DNA of 64,000 nucleotides from Ancylobacter aquaticus (GTDB lineage Bacteria > Pseudomonadota > Alphaproteobacteria > Rhizobiales > Xanthobacteraceae), in NCBI RefSeq assembly GCF_004339465.1, contig NZ_SMFY01000006.1, positions 62,001 to 126,000 on the forward strand, in the 5' to 3' direction. Under the pieces are notes generated by a model, which did no database searches, was not told where the DNA came from, and was given only the letters and a program-made list of their open reading frames with translations. Positions 17,878-28,900 of the stretch are shown here, one piece after another (positions within the stretch are counted from its first letter, which is position 1; each line of letters begins with the position of its first letter). Made by a program: the position numbers and the translations under genes.

Positions 17878-20800
17878 ATGAACCAGAATGTCCGCGCTGG
17901 CGGCTTCAGCCCGCGTTGCATATGCAACATTCGAGTGATGAGGAAAAAGCGGGCTGGGACATCGCCGGCTGCATCATCGACCTTCCAGCCCAAACTTCTC
18001 ACGGGACACAATTTTTATCTCGGCGCGGCCCTTGGCGCATTGCTGGTTTTTGGCGGCCCGCTCGGCCAGCGTTCGGCGATGGCCGATCCGGCAATCATCA
18101 ACACCACGCCGACCAATCTGAATCTGACGAACATTGGCACGGTGTTTAACAACCGGCCCCGGTCGGCTACAGGCGGCGATATTGTCGCCGGCCCGTCCGA
18201 TTCCGCCGGTGTTGACGTGCAGGTGCGGCTTCAGGTCGGACAGACACTTCCCTTCGTCGGCTTCGTACCGATTGGCAGCCCGTTCTTTTCGAACGGCGAT
18301 ATCACAGTCGATGTCGGGAATGTCACCGCCACCTTTGCCGGCCAAGAGGGCATAAACGCCATCAATGGCTCCGGCGATATCACCATCGACGCCGGCAATA
18401 TCATCAGCGACTCCACGGGTGTAAACGCAGAGGTCCGTGGCACAGGCGGCACCTACAGCTTGTTTGCGGATGGCGACATAGCCATCAATGTGGGAACCGT
18501 CACTTCAAATGCCGGCAATGGCATCAACGCGGCGACCGGGATCGGTAATATCGGCGTGACGTCGTCGGATATCTCCGCCGCCGGTTTCGGCGTCAATGCG
18601 GAGACGGACGTCGGAACGGTCGCGGTCACGACGGGAGACATCCTCGCGAGCGGCGGGTACGGCGTCAACGCGACGTCCGGATCGACCTTCGACCTGAACA
18701 ATTTTGACGATTTCGAGCTCGGTGACCTCATCGGTGGCGGCGTGACCGTGGCGGTGGGCGATGTGAATGCGTCAGGCTATGGCATCAATGCCGAGTTGGC
18801 CGGCGCCACGATCCTAGGCGTCGATCTGCCCGGCGTCGGCAACGTCGACGTTGCCGCCGGCGATGTCACCTCGGCCACGGGTTTCGGCATCAACGCCACC
18901 ACAGGTCTCGGCACCGTCGCCGTCACGGCGGGCGACGTCTCGGCCGAGAACGGCTTCGGCGTGAACGCGACGACCTTGTTTGGCTTCGCCACCGTCGACG
19001 TCGGGGACGTGACGGCGCAGCGCCAGGCCATCAACGCGCAGGTTCTCGGCGCCACCGGCGTGCCGGTGCTCGGCGACATCCCCGGCGTCGGCGTGGCCAG
19101 CGTGAACGCCGGCGACGTGACCTCGAACGGGGGCGGCGGCGTCAATGCCACCGTTGGCATCGGCGCTGCGCTGGTCACCGTCGGTGACGTACAGAGCGTG
19201 GATGTCGGCATTAACGCGGTGGCCGACACCGGCCTCGCCTTTGTCTATACCACCGGCGTGGAAACGACCGGGACGGCCGCTACCGGCATCAATGCCGAGG
19301 CGGGTGGCGTCGCCATCGCCGTCGCCAATGGTGCCGTTTCGACGCAAGGTGACAACGCGCTCGGCGTGAACGTCGTTGCGACGCCGATCGACGATATCGG
19401 CCCCATCAGCGACCTGATCGCCGATCTCGATCTCGGCGGGCTCGGCCTGCCGATCGACGTTGGAAGCCTGCTTTCCGCCGCAAGCGGCGGAGTGGCCCTA
19501 GCCGTTGTCGACGACGTGACCACGACGGGCGCGAATTCGACCGGCGTGAATGCTGAAGCCCTTGAGGGCGTCGCAGCCGTCGTGGCGCTCGGCACGGTGG
19601 AAACCCAGGCGGCCGGCGCCAACGGCATCCAAGCGTTCGGCGACCAGTTCGCCGCGGTGATCGCCAATGACGTGGTCGCGGGTGGTGCCGGCGTCATCGC
19701 CACCGCCACTTCGGGCCCCGCCGTCGCAGTGGCCGACACGGTGCTGTCTGCCGGTGCGGGCATCACGGCCACGGCAGATGACGACTTCGTCGCCGCCGCG
19801 GCGCGGAGCGTCGAGACCACCGGCGATGACGCGGATGGCATACACGCCACGATCCGCGACGGCGACGGCTATATTCTCGCCGGGTCGGTCACGACGGCGG
19901 GCGACAACTCCACCGGCATCTGGGGCGAGACGGCAGACGGCTCGATCTACATCGTCGCCGGCGACGTCTCGACCTCGGGCGACGGCAGTATCGGCATCGT
20001 GAACATTGCCGACGGCACATCCTTCACGCTGTTCGGCAACGTCCACACCACGGGTGATTCCTCGCCCGGCGTGACGTCTTTCGACCCTTCAAGCGATGTC
20101 ATCATCGTGGGGGCGAGCGTCCACACGGAGGGTGAGTCTTCCGCCGGCGTCGCGGGCGTCTCCATCCTGGACGACGTCACCATCGTTGTCGGGAGCGTCT
20201 TGACCGAGGGCGGCGACTCCGACGGCATCAGCGGGGGTTCCGTCGACGGCGACGTCACCATCGTCAACCAGCTTACCAGCACCGAGGGCTTCGGCTCCGA
20301 CGGCATCACAGCTGACGCTGGGGGCGACGCTGTCGTCATCGCGGGCGAAGTTTACACGGATGGCGGCTTCGCCCACGCTATCTCCGCGACGGCAATCGGG
20401 GACGCCACCGTCATCGGCCTCACCGTCGACACCGACGGCTTCAACTCGGCGGGCGTCACCGCGACGGCGGGCGGCGACGCGACCGTCATCGTCGACAGCG
20501 TCACCACGGCGGGAGCGTTCTCCGACGGCATCACGGCCACGACGACGACCGGCGACGCCATCGTCGTCAACCGGCTCACGAGCACTGAGGGCTTTGGTTC
20601 AGATGGCATCACGGCGCAGGCTGGGGGCGACGCTTTTGCTATCGCGGGCGAGGTCTACACCGATGGCGCATTCGCCAATGCGATCACGGCCTCCGCGATC
20701 GATGGCAGTGCCATCGTCATTGCCGACGTGGCAGATACCGACGGCGTCGGCTCGCAGGCGATCAACGCCCAGAGCGCGAACGGCTTTGCCGCCGTCGTGG

Positions 20801-22575
20801 TCGGATCGCGTGCGCAGGGCGGCTCGGGCGCGAACGGTGCCGGCGTCGTCTTCAACGGAGAGGACGGTGCGGCGCTGGTCAATCTCGGCTGGATCAGTTC
20901 GCTGAACGACCGCGCCATCGTGAATTACGAGAGTGACTCCTTCACTGCCAACTTCGGTGGAGTCGTCGGCTACGTCGATTTGGGCGATGGCGCGGACACC
21001 TTCGGCAATTTTGCCGGCAGTGACTTCCAAGCGCGCGGCGACAGCGATTTTGGTGCCGGTGACGACCTTTTCTACAATGCAGGCCTCGTGACCATGGCCC
21101 TGCGGGCGGGCCCGGAGAGCGTGACCTTCGCCAACCTCGAAACCTTCGATAATGATGGTGGTGCGATTTGGCTGGCCAACAGCATTGTCGGCGACCGCCT
21201 CAGCGTACCCGAGACAACCTTTGTTGGTGGCGGCTTCTATGTGCTCGACGCCCATCTCGGTGGGCCAGGCTCGATCGCCGATGTGCTTGACCTTTCCGGT
21301 GGCACGGTGGTCGCTTCTGGCGACGGCGAGGCCACCAGACTGTTCGTGTTCGACACCAATGGCGGACCCGGCGGCTATGTGCCGGGCGGGATCGAGGTTG
21401 TCGACGTGACCGGCGGCACAACGCAGCTCGGGGATTTCGAGCTGGCCGGCGGGCCGATCAACAAGGGCTTTTTCACCTACAATCTGGCGCTTCGCCCGGA
21501 CGATGTATGGGTACTCGAATCTGCGCCGACGGCTGCGGTGTACCAGCTTCCGAGCCTCATCACCGGTGCCCAGAGCATCTGGCACACCACCACGGGTCTG
21601 TGGCTCGATCGCCAGGTCGATCTGCGCAGCTATCTGATGAACCCGGTCGCGATCACCCCGGCGACCACCATCGTTTCCAAGGAGACGGGCCTCGTCACCA
21701 AGGCGCCGGTGCTGGGCACGCCTAGCGTGACTCCCGGCGTGTGGGGCAAAGCACTCGGCAGCTGGGGGGCGCGGGATGCGAACCAGAGCTATGTCGGCCT
21801 GAACTCGATCTACAATTATGACACCGGCTACGATCAGGACACCTACGGCTTTATCGCCGGTGCCGATTTCGGCAAGACGACGGCCGAAACCACCTGGATC
21901 GTCGGCGTGCTCGGCGGCTACATCAATTCAAAGATGAGCTTCAACGGCGGCGGCACCACGGCCGATTACACCGGTGGCACGGTCGGCGCCTATGTGACCT
22001 ACTTGAATAACGGGTTCTTCATCGATGGCCTTCTCAAGGCCGACTTCCTGAGCCTTGACTATGGCGTCCCCGCACTGGGCGGCATCGGCTATGCCGGCGA
22101 GAGCACCGACGTGACCAATCTCGGTTTCGTGGTCGATACCGGCTATCGGTTCGCCGTGTCGGAAACGTCTTGGTTCGAGCCTGTCGCCACGCTGTCCTAC
22201 GTGAACACCCAGATCGATAATCTGGATGAGATCCCGGGCGCGGCGGTGCGGTTCGAGGATGGCGACAGCCTCCGCGCCGCCATTGGTGCGCGCGTCGGCG
22301 GCAGGATCTACGACGCGGCGGCGTATTGGGTCGAGGCGTCGGCGACTGGGCGCTTCTGGTACGAGTTTGAAGCCAACAATCAGGCCTGGCTCCTCAACTC
22401 GGGTTCCGACTTCGCGGCCTATGACAACTTCGATGGCGGCTTCGGTGAGATCATCGCCAGCCTGAATATCTTCGGTAAGGAGAATGGCTGGAGCAGCTTC
22501 GTCAACGGCAGCTATCTCTTCAATGGCGATTACAATAATGGATCTGCAAAGGTTGGCGTTCGTTACCAGTGGTAA
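17878..22575 (+). CDS. Large autotransporter adhesin (type Va), repeat-rich passenger
   Basis: A protein of about 1565 aa. I chose ATG 17878 because GGGGA lies 7 bp upstream; ATGs at 17779, 17872 and 17938 are alternatives. The N-terminus is an extended signal peptide: a basic RKKRAG part, then the hydrophobic FYLGAALGALLVFGG, and AMA before DPAI. The passenger (about residues 75-1080) is made of many short beta-type repeats. Early repeats end in GINA/GVNA after GDV or GNV, and later ones follow the pattern SxGITA...GDA.VI..V.T.G, as in beta-helix adhesins. After a linker, an autotransporter barrel begins around residue 1283 (TPGVWGKALGSWGARD) and ends VGVRYQW with a terminal aromatic residue. 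It is likely surface-exposed and adhesive. It converges on the Tc toxin operon. Confidence 0.9.
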   Translation: MNQNVRAGGFSPRCICNIRVMRKKRAGTSPAASSTFQPKLLTGHNFYLGAALGALLVFGGPLGQRSAMADPAIINTTPTNLNLTNIGTVFNNRPRSATGGDIVAGPSDSAGVDVQVRLQVGQTLPFVGFVPIGSPFFSNGDITVDVGNVTATFAGQEGINAINGSGDITIDAGNIISDSTGVNAEVRGTGGTYSLFADGDIAINVGTVTSNAGNGINAATGIGNIGVTSSDISAAGFGVNAETDVGTVAVTTGDILASGGYGVNATSGSTFDLNNFDDFELGDLIGGGVTVAVGDVNASGYGINAELAGATILGVDLPGVGNVDVAAGDVTSATGFGINATTGLGTVAVTAGDVSAENGFGVNATTLFGFATVDVGDVTAQRQAINAQVLGATGVPVLGDIPGVGVASVNAGDVTSNGGGGVNATVGIGAALVTVGDVQSVDVGINAVADTGLAFVYTTGVETTGTAATGINAEAGGVAIAVANGAVSTQGDNALGVNVVATPIDDIGPISDLIADLDLGGLGLPIDVGSLLSAASGGVALAVVDDVTTTGANSTGVNAEALEGVAAVVALGTVETQAAGANGIQAFGDQFAAVIANDVVAGGAGVIATATSGPAVAVADTVLSAGAGITATADDDFVAAAARSVETTGDDADGIHATIRDGDGYILAGSVTTAGDNSTGIWGETADGSIYIVAGDVSTSGDGSIGIVNIADGTSFTLFGNVHTTGDSSPGVTSFDPSSDVIIVGASVHTEGESSAGVAGVSILDDVTIVVGSVLTEGGDSDGISGGSVDGDVTIVNQLTSTEGFGSDGITADAGGDAVVIAGEVYTDGGFAHAISATAIGDATVIGLTVDTDGFNSAGVTATAGGDATVIVDSVTTAGAFSDGITATTTTGDAIVVNRLTSTEGFGSDGITAQAGGDAFAIAGEVYTDGAFANAITASAIDGSAIVIADVADTDGVGSQAINAQSANGFAAVVVGSRAQGGSGANGAGVVFNGEDGAALVNLGWISSLNDRAIVNYESDSFTANFGGVVGYVDLGDGADTFGNFAGSDFQARGDSDFGAGDDLFYNAGLVTMALRAGPESVTFANLETFDNDGGAIWLANSIVGDRLSVPETTFVGGGFYVLDAHLGGPGSIADVLDLSGGTVVASGDGEATRLFVFDTNGGPGGYVPGGIEVVDVTGGTTQLGDFELAGGPINKGFFTYNLALRPDDVWVLESAPTAAVYQLPSLITGAQSIWHTTTGLWLDRQVDLRSYLMNPVAITPATTIVSKETGLVTKAPVLGTPSVTPGVWGKALGSWGARDANQSYVGLNSIYNYDTGYDQDTYGFIAGADFGKTTAETTWIVGVLGGYINSKMSFNGGGTTADYTGGTVGAYVTYLNNGFFIDGLLKADFLSLDYGVPALGGIGYAGESTDVTNLGFVVDTGYRFAVSETSWFEPVATLSYVNTQIDNLDEIPGAAVRFEDGDSLRAAIGARVGGRIYDAAAYWVEASATGRFWYEFEANNQAWLLNSGSDFAAYDNFDGGFGEIIASLNIFGKENGWSSFVNGSYLFNGDYNNGSAKVGVRYQW

Positions 22576-22604
22576 CATCTCCGGTCGCAGGCGACCTTTA
22601 AAGC

Positions 22605-22635
22605 AGGCCGGTTCCATCTGAAACCGGCCTTTTTT
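22605..22635 (+). terminator. Rho-independent terminator of the autotransporter gene
   Basis: A perfect 9-bp stem, AGGCCGGTT (22605-22613) and AACCGGCCT (22622-22630) with an 8-nt loop, runs into six T residues, 30 bp after the stop codon. On the opposite strand the stem is not followed by a clean U-tract, so termination of the convergent Tc operon here is possible but weaker. Confidence 0.9.
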
Positions 22636-22679
22636 ACCTGACGAGGTGACCTCGACGCTCAACCGGACCTCGAGATTTT

Positions 22680-25600
22680 TCAGGCAAGGTGATAGCGCAC
22701 GAGCAGGCACACCGCTCGATCGGCTTCGCGACGCAGGACAGAGGAGTCGGCGGCCGCGCCGACCACGGCCTCTCCCGGGTCGGCTGACAGGCTGTCGGAC
22801 AGTTCATCCAGACGCGCCGCATCCGTCTCGCGCAGGAGCAGATCCCTGCGCTGCAGGCGTCCATTGCTGGGGGCGAAAAAGGTGATGCCGTCGAGAGCGA
22901 TGTCTCTCCCCCGCGTGACATAGGGAAAGTCGGTGCGGCGCAGTGTTAGAGACAAATCGCTGGTCCCGTGAACAAAGGCCGCCCAGTCCATCGCGAAATC
23001 CTGCGCCAGGGTAAAGAGCAGGGCGAGGCCCGCCGTCCCTGCCTCTTCCAGTGCGGCACGCAGCTCGGTCGCGGCCTGCGTCGCCAAAAGTTCACCGCCC
23101 TGCCGGGCCGTGTAGCGCAGATGCAGAACCGCATCCGCCAACGACTCGCGATCGAAGGAGGGAAATTCCCGTGGCAGGTCGAGCTGCCAGCTCGACACCA
23201 CGCCCGCACCCTCGAAGGGAAGGGTGCTTTCGCCGCGAAAGGTCGGCTCGAACAGCCCGGCATCGGCGACGGCGCTGCTGGTGACGATCTGTTCGGAACT
23301 GCCGAGATAGTCGACGAAGCGATTGTCCTCGCCCTGTCGCGCATAGGCGCCATCGCGCAGCTGGGCCGAGGTGCGGATGGAACTGCGCTGTAGGGTCAGC
23401 GTCGCGTGCAGCGGCGTATAGGGTCCCACCACCGCCGGCAGCGACAGCGCCACCGATCGCAGCCGGCGATGGATATGCACGCCATCCATGTCGAGAAACG
23501 CCTCTGGAATATCGAAGCGGCAGCGCCCCGTGGCCCGAAGCGTGAGCAGTGCCGCCGGATTGAGCTGGCGAAGCGACACCTGGCGGGTCAGTTCGAATTC
23601 GCGGCGGTTGTTCTCGTCATAGGCCGCTTCCAGCCGCTTCAGATCGAGATGCAGCCCCTCCCCGGCGAGAAGGCCGCGGCGGCCGGCATTCCAATGGTCC
23701 GGCCGGATGAAGGACACGTCGTCAATCTCGGCACGCATCAGCTCGTGCTTCACCGTGCGCTCCGCCTTGCGGGCGGTATCGAGGGCGAAACGGTAGTAAT
23801 CGTGGCACAGCCGGGACAGTTCGCCCTGCATCCAACCATAGAGTTCGGCGCTGGAGAATTTCCCGCGCAGGAAGCGGTCGACATCGCGTGTGTGCTCGAT
23901 CTGCGTGCCTACGACATCGTACTCCTTGCGCGCACCCTGTTCGGCGATCAGGGCGCCGACGATCTGGCGACCGATCTGGGCGAGTTCCCGGCCGGCCAGG
24001 TTGGCCTGCTGCATCCAGTCATCTGCCCGGCGCTCAAAGCCGGAGAGCTTGCTGGACACCATGCCCTGGCTCTCCTCGCTGACGGCGTCCATGCCCTTCA
24101 CCTGCGAATAGAACCGCCCCGCCGAGGACAGGGCGGACCCACCGAAGATATTGGCGTGGCCGCCCATCCCCCAGAAATGCAGGTCGATCCCCATATCGGG
24201 GATCATGGCCATGACGGCGGAGACGAGGTCCGCCGTCATCGACTTCTTACGTATCCCCTGCGCAGCGGGGCCGTGGGTATTGACGTCCGCGTTCTCCTTG
24301 GCGTTGAGGTAGAGTAAGCCCTTGCCAACCGCGCCCGCCGCCTGATCAGGTGCGCTTTCGCCGGCCAGTTGCAGCGCCGGGTAGTTCTGGAGCGAAACTG
24401 GCCGATCATACTCGCTGACCAGAGCCGACAGCGCGCCGTCGAAATTGGCCTCGGTAATCTCGCGCCGCTCGCCGAGCGTGAAGGTGTCGGGGAGTGCCGC
24501 CGCGTCGCGGTGCAATCCCAGCTGGCGCAGGGCGTAGTCATAGCGCTCGAGCGTCGAGGCCCGGCTGCGCAGCAGCGACTCCGTGGCTTCCTCCGCCTGC
24601 TTCCATTGCAGATAGCGGACCTCGCGCGACATTTCCTGCACGCGGGTTTCCTGATCCTGCCGCAGCAATGCCAGCGACTCGCCATCCTGCTTCTCGATTG
24701 CCGACAGCAGGGTGCCGCCCAATGAGCGGACCTCATTCGCCAGTTCAAGCGCCCGCCGGATCATTGCCTGCGCCCGGACGGGGCCGATCGGCTGGTTCAA
24801 CCCGGCGGTCAGCGCGCCGATGTCGATCCCGGCGGCAGTGGCGCGCACCATCATGCCCGGGTCGAGCGGCGGGTCGAACAGCGCGAGGCTGCGGACTACG
24901 CCCTTGATGTTCATGCAGTTGCGGATCTTGGTCAGCCGGTCGTCGACCGTGTCCCAATAGGCCAGCAGCTTCTCGTTCTGGGGAATGCAGAAATAGAGCG
25001 TGCGGCCGATGCCGAATAACGGCCCGCTCTGCGGCGCCTGTGGCCGCGACGACGGGGCGGAGGTGTTGAACGGGAATTTCCCCTCGAGATCGACCAGCGC
25101 ATTGCCTAGCGCGTCCAGCCCGGCGGCCTTGAGCTCGCGATAGTTGCGGGTGCGGACCTGCCCCCGCGCGGGCACCCGTTCCGGCCGGGGGCCGAGCAGA
25201 TTGGCAGCGAGCACGTAGCGCTGGCTGGCCTCGTTGATGGTCTCGATCGTATCCTGCGAAAATAGCTGGTCGCCCCAGGCGATCAGATTGTCGAGGTATC
25301 TCATCACCACCGAGTACTGATAGGCGATCAGCCTGGTGCGGGCCACGCGATGCGGTTGGAACGGATGGTTGCGAATGGCCTCGTAACCTTCGAGCACGCG
25401 CAACTTCTCATCCAGCTCGACCTGGCTGCATTCGGGATCGGGCTTGCTGAGCAGGGTGAGGAGTTCGTCCAACTGGTGGCTGTCGGTCGCCTCACGAAAC
25501 CGCAGGAAGCGCCAGTAGCGCTGCGGCGGAGGGTGCGATGTGTCGGTGGAGGTCGGATCGAAGACAAAATGGAACCAGCGCATGGCCTCTGCGAAGCGCT

Positions 25601-25979
25601 GGTTCTTGCTGAGATGCACTGCGATGGTGACGGGCAGGTGGAACAGCAATTCCCAATTATAGACCGAATAGGCGCCGCCGGGCGAAAGGTCGATCTCCTT
25701 CCTTGGGAAGGTGCCGTAGGCAACCTGCCGATCCTCGGCCTGAGGCTTGTAGGCCGCAGCAAAAAAATCCGCAGCGAGCGCGGCATGAAAATCGGCGTCG
25801 AGCAGGCCCGGTAGCGAGCGGCGGTTCAGTTCTTCCACCAACCGATGGACGAGCGGGTGAAAGAACGCGTCGAATGTGTAGGTAAATTCGACATCTGGCC
25901 GCGTCACGGTCTCGAAGCGCCGGGCGAGATCGACGAGACGATAATCGTGGAAGGAATAGGCGGAACTGCTGACCAGCAT
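22680..25979 (-). CDS. Tc toxin subunit A, C-terminal part (TccB/YitB-like; pore and TcB-binding domains)
   Basis: A 1099-aa protein corresponding to the C-terminal half of TcA. The early part (AYSVYNWELLFHLPVTIAVHL, WFHFVFDPT) is the conserved entry to the Tc translocation region, and a long alpha-helical part follows at about residues 380-600. Around residues 600-680 the hydrophobic DLVSAVMAMIPDMGIDLHFWG and SALSSAGRFYSQVKG fit the pore-forming segment. The end (about 830-1010, with AVVGPYTPLHATLTLQRSSI, FEGAGVVSSWQLDLP and ADAVLHLRYTARQGG) is the TcA-TcB binding domain. The start at 25979 has GGGAGGA 7 bp upstream. It lies 11 bp after the stop of the larger TcA part, so the two should be translated from one mRNA and assemble together. 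Confidence 0.9.
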   Translation of the reverse strand: MLVSSSAYSFHDYRLVDLARRFETVTRPDVEFTYTFDAFFHPLVHRLVEELNRRSLPGLLDADFHAALAADFFAAAYKPQAEDRQVAYGTFPRKEIDLSPGGAYSVYNWELLFHLPVTIAVHLSKNQRFAEAMRWFHFVFDPTSTDTSHPPPQRYWRFLRFREATDSHQLDELLTLLSKPDPECSQVELDEKLRVLEGYEAIRNHPFQPHRVARTRLIAYQYSVVMRYLDNLIAWGDQLFSQDTIETINEASQRYVLAANLLGPRPERVPARGQVRTRNYRELKAAGLDALGNALVDLEGKFPFNTSAPSSRPQAPQSGPLFGIGRTLYFCIPQNEKLLAYWDTVDDRLTKIRNCMNIKGVVRSLALFDPPLDPGMMVRATAAGIDIGALTAGLNQPIGPVRAQAMIRRALELANEVRSLGGTLLSAIEKQDGESLALLRQDQETRVQEMSREVRYLQWKQAEEATESLLRSRASTLERYDYALRQLGLHRDAAALPDTFTLGERREITEANFDGALSALVSEYDRPVSLQNYPALQLAGESAPDQAAGAVGKGLLYLNAKENADVNTHGPAAQGIRKKSMTADLVSAVMAMIPDMGIDLHFWGMGGHANIFGGSALSSAGRFYSQVKGMDAVSEESQGMVSSKLSGFERRADDWMQQANLAGRELAQIGRQIVGALIAEQGARKEYDVVGTQIEHTRDVDRFLRGKFSSAELYGWMQGELSRLCHDYYRFALDTARKAERTVKHELMRAEIDDVSFIRPDHWNAGRRGLLAGEGLHLDLKRLEAAYDENNRREFELTRQVSLRQLNPAALLTLRATGRCRFDIPEAFLDMDGVHIHRRLRSVALSLPAVVGPYTPLHATLTLQRSSIRTSAQLRDGAYARQGEDNRFVDYLGSSEQIVTSSAVADAGLFEPTFRGESTLPFEGAGVVSSWQLDLPREFPSFDRESLADAVLHLRYTARQGGELLATQAATELRAALEEAGTAGLALLFTLAQDFAMDWAAFVHGTSDLSLTLRRTDFPYVTRGRDIALDGITFFAPSNGRLQRRDLLLRETDAARLDELSDSLSADPGEAVVGAAADSSVLRREADRAVCLLVRYHLA

Positions 25980-25990
25980 GTTGTCCTCCC

Positions 25991-28900
25991 TCAGAGCTTC
26001 TTGCCGGCGACCGGGCCGGCCAGGCCGAACTCCACGCCGTCGAAGGTGACGGTGTCGGCGCTCAGCATGCCCGTGCGGATCCGTGTATCAGCGCCGATGT
26101 ACCGATCGAGTTCGTAGTGTGTTGCGAGCACGCCCGTCGCGATGGGGCCGACCGGATCAGGCAGCGTGAAGGCCGGTATCTCCTGGAACTCGTGCCGCAG
26201 CGGCGGAATGCCGGGGATGACGCGCGTCCCAGCGGTTTCGGGCTCCAACCACACCTGCTCGGAAAAGGTCACGCCGCGCGATGCCGTCCGCACATAGAAG
26301 GCGTGCCGCCGGTCCTCAATGATGAAGGGCGCGTGCCACGCATTGGAAACGTAGAACGAGGACTCGACCAAGCGCGTAAGGCTGGGCACGTTGATCAGGC
26401 GGCGCGTCTCGTCGGCATTGGTGAAATGGCTGGTGTAGCGCGCGCTGAGGGCACCATGGGAGATGGTGAGCTTTCGCGCCTCGCCCAGGAGGAAAACGAG
26501 CACCCCCTCCATCGGCGGGACATCCTCGCTGCGGATCGGAGAGCCATGGGTGTTGTAGAGGTAAAACGCACCGCTGCCCGCGCCCGAGATCGACAAGTGA
26601 AGGAAGTCGCCGGTTTCCGTCGCCTTCAACCGCAGGCTCGAGCGATCGAAAGCCTTCACTCCCGCCGCCGCGAAGGTGCCCAGCACTGTGGGCCGTTCAG
26701 GGTTCGACGCGCGCGCCGGTTGCCAGGCATCTCCGACCTTCTCGCTCCAGTTCAAGATGGCGCTTACTGTCACTTGGGTGGTGCGTGCGGCGAAGCTCTT
26801 CATGTCGCCTCGTAGGGTGTCCATTTTCATGCTGGCGATGTTGTCGCCGACACCCGAGCTCGTATCCATGGCGTTCGGATCGATCAGCGGGTCCTTGCGG
26901 ATCGTCAGCCAGAACAGGAAAAGGCGTTCGCGCCACACCACCGGTATGACCGGCGCGTCCTCGATATCGAGTTTGACCGGGTTCCAGGGTTGCCAGCTCC
27001 CTCCTTCCCGCGTGCGGTGGAAGTATTTGCGGCCGGCGCCGTGGCTGCGCGAAACGACGTGAACCAGATCATCGGCAATGCCCGGATCGCGTTCGGCGAT
27101 GTGCATGCCGCACGGTTCGAGCTTGGCCACTTCGTCGAGCTGCATGAGATAGGCGCCGAGCGCCTGTGCCGCCGTGTCCTCGGTGATGTCGCTCTGCAAG
27201 AGAGAGCCCATCACCTCGCGAAAGGCGGGCGACTGGTCATCACGCAATTCCGGTTCCAGCCAGTTTTCGGGCCAGAGGAACACCTTGCGGTTCGCCTCCC
27301 ACACCCGGTAGCGCTTCATCCACTCCCACTGGTCGGCGCGGATGGCCGCGGGCGGGACGCGCGGTTCCAGATTCATCATCGACCTCTCGATGAAAAGCTG
27401 AACCGAGGAAAGCGCCGCGCGGATCCGCGAGGTTTCCATGCAGGGCTGCATCTGCACATCGATTAGGAATAGCTCGAACAGGCGATCCGCCGTGTCGATA
27501 TGGCGAGTGGCGGGATCGAGCTGGAAGCGTTGTAGCACATGCGCCACTAGGGCGTCCCGCTCGCGGGCCCGCAGCCCGTCATTGACCGGCTTCAGCAGGT
27601 CGCGCCATTCGGCATCGGAATAGCGGGCGCGAAGTGCGGATTGCAGCGCCGCAACCTGCGCGGCGCTCGGATCGACCGTCGCCGCTGCCATCAGGGCGCC
27701 GGCAGGGATGCGCAGCGCGATCAACGGCTCGATGGCCTCGGCGAGCCGGGTGAAGACGGCCGGACGCACGAGGTCTGCCCGCGAGACGCCGAGACGTGCC
27801 AGCAGCATGTCGATAGATGCGCCCGACCATCCGGACATGGCTTCGAGCGCGGGCGAGCCGTCGGGCATCGACGCTGTCGGCGCGGTCAGCAGCGCGACCA
27901 GCCGGCCGTCATCGGGGGCGAGCTTCTGCCGAAGCGCGACGAATTGGCTGATCGTCGAGACGCGCGCCGCCAGCGCGGGCTGCGCGGCGGCTTTCGGCAT
28001 CGGCGCCGCCGGCAGCCTGTTGTACCAGCCTTCGCCGTCGATCCGCCCGGCCTCGAAGCTGCCCAACCAGACGATTTCGGCCGGCCGCAGCTTCAGGCCC
28101 GCCGCCAGCGATGCGATGCCGACGAGCCTGCGCGTCGTTGCCCCCAGGCGCGCCATGGCGCTGTCGGGGTAGAAATGGCGTGAGGGCACGATCTGCCAGC
28201 CCATCCCCTGCGCCGACCATCGCAGCCGCGCGCGCCCCTTGAAGCCTTCGATGGTCACCTGAAGCGGCACGGGGGTGCCGGCTGCCAGCGTCACCGGCCG
28301 CCGGTTCGAAAAGACGCTGCCCGACGCATCGAGCGGCACCGTCTCGCCTGCCACCTGGAGCGTGACGCTCGCGCCGGCATCGGTGTCGATGGAAAATCCG
28401 TAGACTCCGGTCTCCGGCGCGTCGATCCAGCCCGACCAGACGGCCGAGATCGGCTCCATGGGCTGGGCCGGGTTGTCGAGAATGGCGCCTGGCGTTCCCG
28501 GCAGCGCGTCAAGCGCGGAGACGAGCGGCACATCCTGATCCGCCGCGCCCTGCACATTGCTGCGCCAGTAGATCCGCAGGCCCAGCCCGCCGGCGGCGAT
28601 GCCGGTGAGGTCGGCCACCGCCGGGCGCGCGGGCGCCTCATTGGCATGCAGGAGCGCGACATCCTGCGCGAGCTTCGCCACAAGTTCGGCGGGCGCCGAA
28701 ATCGCCGTGGCGAATGTCTCGATCGCCTGGCGCTCCTTCCGGAGCGATATGAGAGACGGCAGGATTCCGTCGAGCAGCGCCTGCCGCCGCTCCTCGATCG
28801 GCGCCACCGACGTGACGAAGGCATCGTGCAGCGGGCGCAGTTCCGGCAGGGCGGCAAAGATCGGCGCGGCCTGTGCCTCGCTTGCGCTTGCGAGAGCCTC

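Noticed and set aside
25979..25991. Frameshift splitting one TcA gene into a pseudogene
   Set aside because: The upstream gene ends with its own TGA, and the downstream gene has a strong GGGAGGA site and ATG. The break corresponds to the known TccA/TccB split.
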